This document shows, one piece after another, positions 34,570 through 45,157 of a stretch of DNA of 64,000 nucleotides (positions within the stretch are counted from its first letter, which is position 1; every line of letters begins with the position of its first letter). The stretch is from Lindgomyces ingoldianus (taxonomy: Eukaryota; Ascomycota; Dothideomycetes; Pleosporales; Lindgomycetaceae), in assembly GCF_010093535.1 (NCBI RefSeq), contig NW_022985162.1, positions 1-64,000 of the forward strand, written 5' to 3'. A program made the translations under genes and the position numbers. The notes under the pieces were generated by a model. It made no database searches. It saw only the letters and a list, made by a program, of their open reading frames with translations, and had not been told where the DNA came from.

Positions 34570-34739
34570 TTTATTCTAGCCACGTTTGGAGTGTGAAATT
34601 GCACTACCGCGCGTTAGTTGTGTCTTTAAGTTTGTTGTAGTTTACATTTCATTCGTTAATGTGCAGCTACAAAGACTATATATCGCGCTTACGCAGCCTG
34701 TTCAACAGCGTTCTCCACAGGCTCCATCACTTATCCATC

Positions 34740-35309
34740 CTATATCTCTGCTGTTTCCTGCTGAACAAGGCCAACTTGCACCTTAGGGGTAGGGAGAGTC
34801 TTTGTTAACTAGCGAGGCAATGCTGGCAACTAGATCTCTAGGTTCGGAGCGATGGTAAAGAGCCTAGCTGCTACTTTTTAAAACACTAGCGCTTTCTGTC
34901 GTCTGATAGCCAGCTCCTGCATCTTGTTCTGGAGTCTAATGACTGTGGGTTCTAAGTTGTTAGGTGCGAGTACTGCAAGATCATTCTCATCGCCGCTCTC
35001 TAACTTGCACTGCTTTAACGTTTTCTTTGTATCCGCGAACAGCGCTAAAACTTAATGTGAGGCGTTCTTCACTGTCTGCAAGTTAGAAGAGGTTGCGTCC
35101 AGCCTGCCTATTTTCAGATCCTTGTGTATGTTTACAATCTGTCCCTAGCGCGCTAGGTGGAGTCCAGAGTAGTTGAGGCCTATCAGCTCTGTCTAGTAGT
35201 CTTATCTGAAGTGACGGCCATGTTGCATATAGCCAAAGCAGGCAACACAGGCGGTAAGAACGGCAGCGATGCTGATAGTGCTAGAAGCGATCCCGAACGG
35301 CTCGGCCAT
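34740..35309 (-). pseudogene. HeLo-domain gene relic, divergent from the NLR
   Basis: From an ATG at 35309 the frame reads MAEPFGIASSTISIAAVLT, ACVACFGYMQHGRHFR, then stops, with the HeLo-like LHLAR*GQIVNI following. After a frame change it reads VLALFADTKKTLKQCKLESG, DENDLAVLAPNNLEPTVIRL, QNKMQELAIRRQKALVF and a decayed tail. The order and text match the N-terminal HeLo (prion-inhibition and propagation) domain of fungal proteins, a membrane-targeting cell-death domain. At least three stops in the first third sit where Gln, Gln and Trp codons are expected (CAA, CAG, TGG to stops), all C-to-T or G-to-A type. The start lies 223 bp from the NLR start and points the other way. It is clearly non-functional. 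Confidence 0.55.
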
Positions 35310-35532
35310 CTCGTTGTAATGAGGGCGCAGTGTGGAGAAATGATTAGTTGTGACCTAACTGATTGCCCCAGTAAGCTAAGCCCGTCTCACATGGTCTGAG
35401 CTCAACAGGGCCTCAGCCCACCTGGGCGAACTTCAAGTCCTAAGAAAGTCTAATTCCACGACTCTCCCCTGCTCGCAGTGCCACGCTACGAGCCGATGTC
35501 CTTCCTTCAAGTAATCAGCTCTGAGATGAACA

Positions 35533-38044
35533 ATGACCACTGGACACATATACAATGGTGTCTACATTGATGGAAGCGCCAAAGCTCAACTCGGAGATAC
35601 ATACTATGTCGGTCAGTACGCTAGGTAAAGATGACGGAAGAAGTGGGACGCTAAGGTAACATCTAGGACTAGACAATCTTCTTAGTAGTCTTCAGTACGC
35701 CAAAGACGCAGCGTTCAACTCATACTTAAAGCAACACGAGCCCACTTGCCTCTCTAATACCCGTGTAAACCTCCTCCGCGAGATATACAACTGGGCTGAC
35801 GGACAAGATGAACGTTACATCTTCTGGCTGAACGGCTTAGCAGGCACGGGAAAGTCGACAATTGCGCGCACCGTTGCTGACAGATTTGACAAACAAAAGC
35901 ATCTTGGGGCTAGCTTCTTCTTCTCACGAGGCGGTGGAGATGTCGGCCGAGCAGAAAAGTTTGTCACAAGCATCGCTGTCCAGCTTGCCGAAAAAGTGCC
36001 AAGTTTATGCCAACACATCTGCGACGCCATTAAAGAGCATGGAAACATTGCCAGTCAATCTCTCCGCTACCAATGGGATCATCTTGTCCTTGGCCCACTA
36101 TCGAAGCTAGACAGCAACGGCAGACTATACGTCCTGGTGGTCGATGCGCTTGACGAATGTGACGACGACAACAACATCCAGATCATTGTAAAGCTCTTGA
36201 CTGAGACTAGATCGTTGAAGTCAGTCCAACTACGCGTGTTTCTAACGAGCAGGCTAGAGATTCCAATTCGATCTGCGTTCCATCAAGTCCCAGACGCAGA
36301 GCACCGGGACCTTGTACTCCACAACATATCGCCGTCAATTATTGACCAGGATATCTACACCTTCCTAGAATATAATCTTGGACATATTGGGCAGGAACGC
36401 AACTTAGGTCCTAGTTGGCCTGGCAAAGACATCGTTGAGTGTTTAGTTCACAATGCAAGCGGTCTGTTTATCTGGGCCGCAACCGCCTGTCGGTTTATTC
36501 GCGAAGGGAAGCGGTTTGCAGTTGAAAGACTTGATACGTTGATTCACAGCAGCAGCAACGCTTCCACAGGCCCAGAGAAGCATCTAAATGTCATATATAT
36601 TACCGTTCTCAAGCAGTCGATACACTCCAGCTTCACGGATAAAGAGAGAGAATACCACTATAGAACGCTAAAGCGTACTCTTGGAAGTGTAGTGGTCTTG
36701 TTCGCCCCTCTCTCTGTTAGCTCTCTAAGTAGACTTCTACGTACTCGAGAATTGGACGTCAACCAGACGCTAGAGGATTTGCGTGCTATTCTTGATATTC
36801 CAGAGGACCAAAGCCGCCCGCTTCGCCTGCATCACCCTTCCTTCCGGGACTTCCTCCTCAACAAGGAGAGGTGCGGCGATCCCAACTTCTTGGTGGAGGG
36901 GACGCAGGCCCACCAGACACTAGCCGATGACTGTGTCCAACTCCTGTCAACCTCTCTCAAGCAAGACATATGTGGCGTTGGTGCTCCAGGTGCGCCTGTA
37001 GATGACGTAGAAAGGGATCGAGTGGATCAATGTCTTCCCGCAGAGGTCCAGTACGCATGTCTCTATTGGATACAGCATCTGCAGAAGGGCAGCACTCAAC
37101 TTAACGACAACAACAACAAAGTACACCGTTTCCTGCAGCAGCATTTCCTCCACTGGCTTGAGGCACTCGCGTGGATGAGGAAGGTTCCTGAGGGAGTCTA
37201 TGCGATTAATTGTCTGGAGTCTATGACAGCGGTGAGTTACACTACGGAGCGTACAAAACCTAGCTAACAAACAGCTTAGTTGCATACATGCCCCCAGCTC
37301 TCTAGATTTATTCATGAAATAAAGCGGTTTACCCTGTACAACCGGTCAGTAATTGAGCAAGCACCACTTCAAACGTATTGCAGTGCGCTTGTTTTTGCAC
37401 CAGAGACAAGCATAGTAAAAAAGCATTTTATAGAGTGCGCGTCTCGATGGGTGCGAATATTGCCAAAGGTAGATCAAAGTTGGAATGCGCTGCTGCAGAC
37501 GCTTGAGGGTCATACGGGTTCGGTCTGGGCCATAGCCTTCTCACCAGACGGCAAGCAGCTGGCATCGGCTTCAGGGGACACGATGGTCAAGCTGTGGGAT
37601 GCCGGGTCAGGCGCGCTGCTGCAGACGCTTGAGGGTCATACGGGTTTTGTCGGGGCCATAGCCTTCTCACCAGACGGCAAGCAGCTGGCATCGGCTTCAG
37701 GGGACACGATGGTCAAGCTGTGGGATGCCGGGTCAGGCGCGCTGCTGCAGACGCTCAAGGTTGGCGCTTCCATCAGGACTCTTTCTTTCTCCGATGACGT
37801 CACTTCTCTCCAGACTAACATAGGATCATTGCCCATCTTAAGATCTTCCATACGCGGTACAGCCATTGGCCATGTGCAGCCTTCATCTTCTATCTTGGTG
37901 GAGGATCAATGGGTTACTCTCCATCGTGAGCGGATTCTTCGGCTTCCTATTGAGTACCAGTCAAGTACCTCTGCTGTTCAAGGGAGTACTATTGGCCTTG
38001 GGTCTATGTCTGGAAGAGTCACAATCATAGGATTTGCTTCCTGA
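35533..38044 (+). CDS. NACHT-WD40 NLR-type STAND protein
   Basis: Exons 35533-35611, 35667-37231 and 37280-38044 give 802 residues; introns are 55 bp (GTCAGT donor, less certain) and 48 bp (GTGAGT, GCTAAC, TTAG). Exon 1 encodes only ~26 residues with a GSAKAQLGDTYYVG segment that resembles the short amyloid-type motifs at the N-termini of many fungal NLRs. The NACHT domain has Walker A GLAGTGKST (83-91) and Walker B VLVVDALDE (182-189), followed by LRVFLTSRLEIPI and LRLHHPSFRDFLL winged-helix text. Two complete WD40 repeats (619-660, 661-702) are nearly identical; a third is only begun. The end (VEDQWVTLHRERILRLPIEY) is the usual tail of this family. Such proteins act in non-self recognition and cell death. 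Two repeats are too few for a seven-blade propeller, so the allele may be contracted. Confidence 0.8.
37487..37764 (+). repeat. 126-bp WD40-coding tandem repeat, two full copies
   Basis: Copies start at 37487 and 37613, with a third started at 37739 (GCGCTGCTGCAGACGCT). The two full copies differ at only a few positions around TCGGTCTGGG / TTTGTCGGGG, which code the variable residues after GHTG. High identity between units is typical of recently exchanged WD repeats in fungal recognition genes. Confidence 0.9.
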
Positions 38045-40253
38045 AATTTCTTGGTTTCTTTATCCTCCGCCCCACCCACCTCCATTGCAGATCAACTTTC
38101 TTTTATATTCCATAGAGAGCATGAATGGCGACAGCTAGTACGTAATCGTTCATAATAAAGGTAAAAGCTTTGAAATCAAACTGCGCCTCTGTGTGCACTG
38201 GCAACTCATGTGATAAACGCAATTTTTCGTGCTGACGTTGATATGTACCATCTCAGTGGGACCACTTCAAGGATGCTGTGGCGGGTTGTGATGATTCCGT
38301 ATTATATTATACAGTACAGTAATAACTAACGTAATATTTGAAGTTCAACAGTGTTCCAGAATGTTCGATCAGTCTAAGCAATTTGGGACTAGTGATATTT
38401 GCAACTGTCCTGGCAGCAAGGTTGAAATAACGTTTTCGGCTGCGCTGAGTCGGAAGCCGATTTCGCTCATAACTATAATCCTTTCATTAGACTCGAGCTC
38501 CACAGAGAAACGTTAGTATCTTCTCTACTGGTTTGATGCCGAGCATTCGAGTGTATTACATTTCTTTGGCGATCTGAAGACATGAACAATATCTTCCAGT
38601 ATTTCAAATTTGCGAGACATGAAGATTAACATTAATCCACACCACTAGGTTCCACATCCATTCTGTGATGCGGTATTTGAGCAACGCACCGAAGCCCATA
38701 TGCACGCCGCCTCGGTTTTTCCAGCCGAAGGAGACATCCGATGGACATAGAGATGTTTTATGTCGAAGATCGACGAATAGCTTTGGTTCTTCTTCCTGCC
38801 GAAGGACCCACGAGGCCACTGAAAGGAATTTTTCTTCCAGTCTGTCGAGGAATAGCTCCGGATCTCCCCTCTGAGTTTAATGGAAGCATGATGACATTAA
38901 GTAAAGGCTTTCTATCGGCGTGCTAGGTGTACTTGTCTTTGCCTCCAGGTTTCTCTAGCAAAGACACATCATGAACAATTCTCCTTAATGAGACTCCCCC
39001 GGAACTCGCTAGGTTTGGCTCGAAGTTGATTGAGGGTCGTAAAGCGGTGCTGAATCTTTCTATTCCCCAGGAGTCTAATCAGCTGTGTTTTTGTGTCTGG
39101 ATCTCTGGAGACATGAGCGGAAAGTGCTAGTTTTTATTCTCTGGAGTGATAACCAGGCCGGCTAACATGTTTGAGTCCAGCACAAGACAGTACATGACAA
39201 TTTGGACTCGTCTTTGTGTTCAAGTCGGGGTTTGGGGGCAAGTTGTTGGCCCGGGTACATCCTCTTTCATGAGAGAACTTTGTTCTAACACGCCGAGGAA
39301 TTTAGACTGCAGGTTCTGAAGTCTAACGCATAGGAGCAGTATGCGTTTATGAATTTCCATGCGTTTTCTTTCTTTTTTTTGGCCACTCTAGTAAAAGTTC
39401 ATCGCCCGACATGGCCATGATCTTTCATACCTCAATGAGTTAGAGAAGCTTAGCTCTCAGGTCATTGTCATCTGGCAGTTCATTTTGGTTGCTCAGTGTA
39501 CCATACCATGGAACTGACGCGACTACCATTTGTTTTTTAGATTGTTGATTCAAAGATAACTACAGGCCTGGCCTTGGCTCTCTTTATTTGGGCATTTTTT
39601 TTGCAAGCCGACAGTATTGAAATATTTAGACCCCAGGTGGAATCTTGCCTGGAATGTTATTATTGGGAAAAGTCCGACATCTCTTTCTGAGAGGTCGCTG
39701 TCGATAGCTAGAATTCTAGTAGAGCGATTAGGAACTAGACGCGCTTAAATGGGGCGGCTTGGTCGGGTTTCAAAGTCATATACATGCTGGAAGCTTTATT
39801 TCAGGTTTCCAATGATGTTGAAAGGACCCCAAAAGGGATAAAAAATAACAAAGTCCGTTGGAAGGACGCCGAGCCAAACTCATGGGAACTCCTTCCTAGA
39901 CATTTCGATTCCAGGTTAGGAGACAAGAAACTGGAAGTTCAGCTATGTCGCAGGTCTCCCCAATTTTTTTTGTAAGAGAATGGCCCATTTCCATCGATGC
40001 TTGATACAGCTTTTAATCATTCAGCATCTTCGGATATGCCAAGGACGGAGCAAATGTTAGACCAGTCACCATTTTTTGGAGGAACCCTAATCAAGTACCA
40101 TGAGTGGTGTAGCTCCCTGTTTTCTTGGAGGAAACTCGATCTTGCATCATATATAGTGCAGGCGCGGATTTCGATGTGAATTCCAGAAAGAGGAAGAGAG
40201 GGTGCGGTCCATGGAATTTAAAGACAATTTCTGTTTGAGTCCCGGTTCTGGTC
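38045..40253. other. Decayed accessory stretch
   Basis: No intact gene. It contains the right arm of the inverted repeat (38432-38466), continuing into coding-like text (TFSAALSRKPISLITIIL), and a coherent minus-strand fragment at 38604-38860 (ELFLDRLEEKFL ... NRGGVHMGFGALLKYRI). The latter faintly recalls the HxGF region of class 3 lipases, but there is no catalytic motif, so I do not name it. The rest has only short frames. Confidence 0.35.
38432..38466 (+). repeat. Right arm of the inverted 35-bp repeat pair
   Basis: Matches the reverse complement of 34535-34569 at 32 of 35 positions, and weaker similarity continues for ~20 bp (ATAATC/ATAATAC). Both copies are open in the same frame (FSAAL.RKPIS), suggesting they descend from one coding sequence rather than a transposon end. 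Confidence 0.7.
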
Positions 40254-41414
40254 TCAGACTATAGTTAAAATTGGGTCTGGCTTTGCCTTGAATGTGCCAT
40301 TGGCTAGAGCCTCGGGGATGTATGTCGCCCAGACGGCTTCGCTAATATATGCCAACAAAAGAACGATGAGTGTAGCTCTAGTAGTAAAGCATGGGGAAGG
40401 GGCGGTTGAAGGGGGCACAGGGATACGAGTGAGACGAGAATAAATTACAGACACTTGCACTTATCTGCCAGAGCCATATTTGGCGCAAAGACAGATGTAC
40501 CTTGAACTCCATCAGGAAGACCTGTGACCTCGGGCATCACAAATGCATATCGACCCCCAAGCTTCTGATAAACTAGAGCCCAGTATCGTACAGCGTCGGG
40601 CGTGCCGACGCAGTCGCAAACACCGAGGAACTCCGTCCCTCTCAGTGCGGAGATGATGTCATCAGCTACAGCAGAGGACTTGTATTCAAATACATGCTTC
40701 GCCCCAAGCTCCTTTACCTTGTCTATATTATGTATTGAGGCAATCGAGATGAATGTCCCGCTTGCGCCAGCAGCGAGTTGGATGGCGGATGCACCGACCG
40801 AGCTTGAGCTGCCCCATACTAGCACAGATTTGTTTGACGGTTTGGCGGATGTGCTCGGAAATGGGAAAGCGAGTGCTGGTCTTTCTTGAAGAGACAGGCT
40901 GCGGCAGTGGAAATTAAACGTGGGAGCACAGCAGCAGATGCTTATGAAAATGAAGAAGACATCTTGGAGATGGCAAGGCCGTTGCATGCGGAGTAGAGAG
41001 TGAAGCCTCCATCTCTTGGCTGCGTCCATTTTGTTAGTCTAGTGGAGCTTCGGAGGATAAAGTAGGAGAGAGCCGAGGGAAGGGCTCACCCAATGACCCT
41101 CTCACCCTTCGCCTGCAAAATCAGTGCCCAGCACATTCGGGTACACTTGAAAGAATATACCTATCCCAATCAGCATTCAGTTCCTCAAACTGAGTCGGAC
41201 AGGCAGGCAAAATACCATATTCTCGAATTTTCCCTGTGTTGTATCAATAAATGTGATTCGCAAAGCGAAGGATGTTGAGCTTTACAATCTACCGGGTTGG
41301 TAGCTACAGCATGATTCTTGATGACTACCCTGGCCCAGCTTTGAGCACCGGAGGCTCATCAATCTTGAAAGGGTGCGCCTTTGGAGCCGTGATCCAGGCT
41401 TCTTTACTGCTCAT
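40254..41414 (-). pseudogene. MDR (zinc-type ADH-like) oxidoreductase, frameshifted
   Basis: The N-terminus starts at 41414 with SSKEAWITAPKAHPFKIDEP. The frame breaks at GPG, and the next frame continues VIKNHAVATNPVDCK. Further pieces, each in a new frame, are YPNVLGTDFAG, KGERVIG and DGGFTLYSACNGLAIS. From about 40900 a longer open part has KSVLVWGSSSSVGASAIQLA (nucleotide-binding GxxSSVG), GAKHVFEYKS, GVCDCVGTPDAVRYW and APNMALAD. After a gap, SEAVWATYIPEALANGTFKA ends at 40254. This order is that of a medium-chain dehydrogenase/reductase of the fungal toxD/enoyl-reductase-like group. At least three frameshifts are required, more than introns could explain, so it is dead. The apparent 194-codon frame starting at 41029 begins in the wrong frame. 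Confidence 0.7.
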
Positions 41415-42812
41415 GGTGACGAGCTCAGATGTTTCCCCTTTGGGAAAGTGGGAAAAGAAAGCTTCCGGACCACGCAAGGACAAAGTCGAGAGAGCGCCGA
41501 AACTTAAAAACAAAATATGACGTCCGGTGAGGGAGGGGTAAAGCATTAGGTGCTGCTGAGTAAACCTCATTGGATATACAATAGTGATGACATTATTGAT
41601 GTGATAGTCCGGAGTTTAATATGCGAGGAATGGTTCAGGCTCTAAGCGCATTTAGGGGCTCGATCAGAGTAGTCGACAAGATGTAGTACATTTCGGTTGG
41701 CACTCTGATACCTCACTATTTCCCACCTTGTTAGTACTTTTGTACTGTTGGGAGGAGGGTAGGAGGTACTACGCTCCGTAACCGTAGTAGTTTAATTCAC
41801 CCAAACTTCTCAACTTTTGACCAATCGCTACGATGTAGTGTTTGGAGTACTAGCAAAGGAGACCCTCCCAATGTGATTCGTGAGCTTATTCAGCCCACCC
41901 TTGACAGCTTGACGACGGAGTCAAACTCCTAGAGTTAAAGCACCTTGATTATTGCCCCTGTAAGCAGGTTCCTATTAAAAATAACAGTCCTTCTGTCCTA
42001 CTAAAAGCTGCGCTCGCACTCGCAGCTGACACTAGGGATCGAGAAGAAACTAAGGGAGGGAGTTTGAAATGCTCATAGTGGTGGGTTTCAAGAGAAATGG
42101 GAAGGGTGATGACTTAGTGAGACGGTACTCGTTTTTGCATACTACCATCATAGGAGGCAATACAGAAATCTCTGCTTGCTGCACTACTGAAACACGTCCA
42201 ACAGTAATACAGAAACCCACCTAACACGTACGAGGCAGGCTCCAGCCAATAGGCAATTGTTACTCCAAAGGAGTCTATATCAAATGTATTACGGGATAAC
42301 TTCTCAGTCTCACTAACCGGGGGTAGTGACTCACAAAGTTACTACTTTTGTACGGCTTACTTGGCTGTAACATAGTGAAACGTACCATTCGGAGTCCGTC
42401 CTGTTGACCAACTTGGGCTCGATCCACGGTTCTCAAGTGACATACTCGTTCAAAAGGATTTCCCATACACCAATAAAAGAAGTCAAGATTTAGCAATCGG
42501 CGAATAAATTCAGGTAAGACCTAATTTGGACAATGATGATGGAAGCTTGGGTGGGGAACGTGGGTATCGCTACCTTATGCTAGTATATACACCTAGAATA
42601 GACGCGAGTGAAGACAAATTAACGCCTGATAATATGCAAAAAAGAACCAAATATTCCAAGAGGGCAAGGGTTTCAAAATGACTAAGAGGCGAAACTTGAT
42701 TATAAATGAGAAACCCTTCATGATGAAGAAATGAGTCTCCGATACTCCGAAGATTTAGATCCAATCAGGGCAATTGGGAGGAGAAGCAACTCCAGAGAGT
42801 GAAAATAAACGG
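41415..42812. other. Intergenic, no gene recognised
   Basis: Only short frames. It contains a TACTTTTGTACTGTTGGGAGG-like stretch (~41735) and CTCCGTAACCGTAG text similar to motifs in the 60-kb TA-rich region. The right end is the 3' flank of the metalloprotease gene. Confidence 0.3.
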
Positions 42813-43768
42813 CTACTTCCAACGAACTCCATCTGCAATTGCTCGGCCTTTACGGTTGTTGTTCCATGTAGCCGACATACGCCCACCCTGGCAAGGTGTG
42901 AATTCGTGAGCACAATCGGTGTAGTCCATCTTTGATTATTAGCATTTCTTTCATCAGCTGTTGCTCAAGGTTCTTCTTACGAAGTTGTTAACGTTGTCAG
43001 AAAAATCAGCACTGCATGAGTGGCCGGCAGGGCAGCTGTTGAGGTCTCCTGGGGTTGCCATATGACCAGAAGATGGCCCTGCTTGTGGCGCAGTGTCATC
43101 GCAACCGTCACCCGCGGGATCACAACCTCCCTGGAAAACATGGAGAAGTCCGAACCAGTGGCCGACTAGAGCACGCGAATTGGTCAGCTTTTCAACACTG
43201 ATCTCATATGCGAACACATACCTTCATGCGCCAAAGTTCCACTGTTAGGCGAAGTACACACGGACAGAGGGACGAAACACCCATCCCCATCTAGAGTCTT
43301 CTGGTCGATTGGGTTACCTGTGCTGTCAGGGAAGGAGCAGACACCTCCACCGGCACCTTCGACGCAATAGACATTCAAGGACTGGTAATCGCCTCGGTGA
43401 AGTTGCCTCATCTTTTCTTCCTTATCGACATCAATATCCCTAGCCCAGTCGGCATTGAGTGCATACGAAATCGGCTTCACTTGAAAATCGAAACCCCATT
43501 TGTTGTACTGGGCTTTGAGATAGTCCACTTGTTGCATGAGCCCAACGCCATCGACATAGCCATGATCGGCTGTAGGTCCAGATGCAAGGACATGCATCCA
43601 AAGGTCAATTGTGATGAGGTCTCGGGTTCTCAGGTCTTTTAGACTTCGTCGACTCTCAGCAGCCGTGATGTTTAATGGATCATGGTCGAAATCTTCGTTC
43701 AAGCATGGAACAACAGCGAGCGCAGTGATTGGAGCAATAGATCCAAGAAAAAAAGATGAAAGCTTCAT
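42813..43768 (-). CDS. Secreted M43-family zinc metalloprotease
   Basis: Three exons: 43768-43222, 43165-42981 and 42929-42813, with introns of 56 bp (GTATGT, GCTGAC, CTAG) and 51 bp (GTAAGA, GCTAATAATC, AAAG); 282 residues. A signal peptide (KLSSFFLGSIAPITALA) is followed by a propeptide-like region. The zinc site HEVGHWFGLLHVF (His181, Glu182, His185, His191) is formed only when intron 1 is removed between HE and VGH. After intron 2 comes MDYTDCAHEFTPCQGGRM, with the Met-turn at Met245 and conserved cysteines. This is the cytophagalysin-like M43B pattern of fungal secreted proteases, usually 270-300 residues. It stands intact between decayed genes, so it is probably under selection or recently acquired. 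Confidence 0.9.
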
Positions 43769-44467
43769 TTCGAAACGAAGGGCAGTAAGACAAAGTTAAT
43801 ATTAGACAGTAGAAACCAGTGATGGGATTTCATATGCATTCAAGACGACAGATGAATAGAAAGCGAATATATACATATTCCGGAAATTAGAAGAGACTCA
43901 CTTTCTGCTCGCCTAACCGGTGGCAGTGATGATTGGAATTGAGAGACAAGGCCTACAGAATTTTATTTCAAGGAGGGCTGGGCGGAAACATTGTAGCTAA
44001 CAGGAAGGTGATTCCATAGAGCACGCAGGCTTGGGTGCTCGCCTGATAGGTTTCCGATGGCAGAAGGATCCAGGACCTTGAAATTGTTTCGTGAGCGGCT
44101 TACGTGAAGGAACGGAAACGGCATGAGGATTCGTGAAGTGCTCAATGAAGTAAAGGATCCTCCTCATCGAGAGAATACGATTCGAAGGTCTTCTGGCTCC
44201 TTTGTGATATGGACTACACCGATGATATTACATCAGTCTGAACGAAAAATAGGACGCGTAGAAAACACGCCCGAGATCGCTTTGAGTTCTATTTAGTCCG
44301 GCCAGTGCTCTTCGTCGATGGGCCATCGCCTTAAGCTTTAAGCATAATTGGTCTAGTGTGGCACAGCCCCAATCACCGACGGAGCGAGAATACGAGCCAC
44401 TGGGAGGCGAAGTGACTTGAAACAAATGAGTGATCCATCGTCTCTCACGCAATGACCCTTCAACTAT
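43769..44467. other. Promoter side of the M43 gene, no other gene
   Basis: Includes TATATACAT at ~43868-43876, about 100 bp upstream of the protease start and oriented suitably on the minus strand, a possible TATA element. A 74-codon minus-strand frame at 44452-44228 has no recognisable motif. Confidence 0.35.
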
Positions 44468-44827
44468 TTAGTATTGAAAGGAATAAAGGAAGCAGTGGTA
44501 AGATGCAGCATGCGCTTTTCCAACATCGAAAGAGAGGTCGAAGGGGTAGACACGCCACCCCAGTTTTAGACTAGCGCAGGACTGAAAAGGTATTGCGCCG
44601 CGATCCTCATAAATTCTGAAAAGCTCTTTGGTTCCTCCACTTGCCCTCCTCAACTTTGATCCAACTACTTCCACCGTGTTGCCGCAACGAACACCAAAAG
44701 AGGTGCTTGGCCCGTCGAACCGCACTGCTGGAATGAGGAGAACATCTTCCGGGCGTAGGTTTCTGTCTCCTCTCAGACATTGGCATGGACCTGATATGCA
44801 GTCATGTGCCAACAATACAATATTCAA
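44468..44827 (-). CDS. Unidentified coding-like fragment
   Basis: A 119-residue minus-strand frame with protein-like composition (DVLLIPAVRFDGPSTSFGVR, CGNTVEVVGSKLRRASGG, TKELFRIYEDRGAIPF). I do not recognise the family. The fragment at 45157-44888 (minus; ending in WKLRMWNNFHQRIGDK) could be an upstream exon or part of the same broken gene. No clean splice join was found, and there is no signal peptide or membrane segment. It may be a relic. Confidence 0.25.
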   Translation of the reverse strand: MNIVLLAHDCISGPCQCLRGDRNLRPEDVLLIPAVRFDGPSTSFGVRCGNTVEVVGSKLRRASGGTKELFRIYEDRGAIPFQSCASLKLGWRVYPFDLSFDVGKAHAASYHCFLYSFQY

Positions 44828-45157
44828 TTAATCACTCCATTGCTAATATTTCTGATGTAGCTTCTGGTAGGTGAGCGTGCCTCAGTTTTACTTATCCCCA
44901 ATTCTCTGATGAAAATTATTCCACATTCGCAGTTTCCACGTGAGCCATCGACTCGAACTTACTCTTTCTTTGATGGCGCTGAACGTTAAACCTTCCTTGG
45001 ATGTCTGAATCTCATTTCTCTCTGTTGCATCACCAGTTGGCTCTCGAGGGACAATCTTGGTTAACATTCTATTCCTAAAGACTTTTGGCTGCCATGCGTA
45101 AATTCTCGACCACCAACTGAAGACGAAGCGTTTCCGATCCACCCTTTCACACTTCAT

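Noticed and set aside
38604..38860. Possible class 3 lipase fragment on the minus strand
   Set aside because: Only a faint HxGF-like similarity; no GHSLGG motif in any frame nearby, so it is not named.
40445..41029. A 194-codon frame taken as an oxidoreductase start
   Set aside because: Its first ~50 residues are out of frame with the family; the true N-terminal text is found further upstream in other frames, so the gene is broken.
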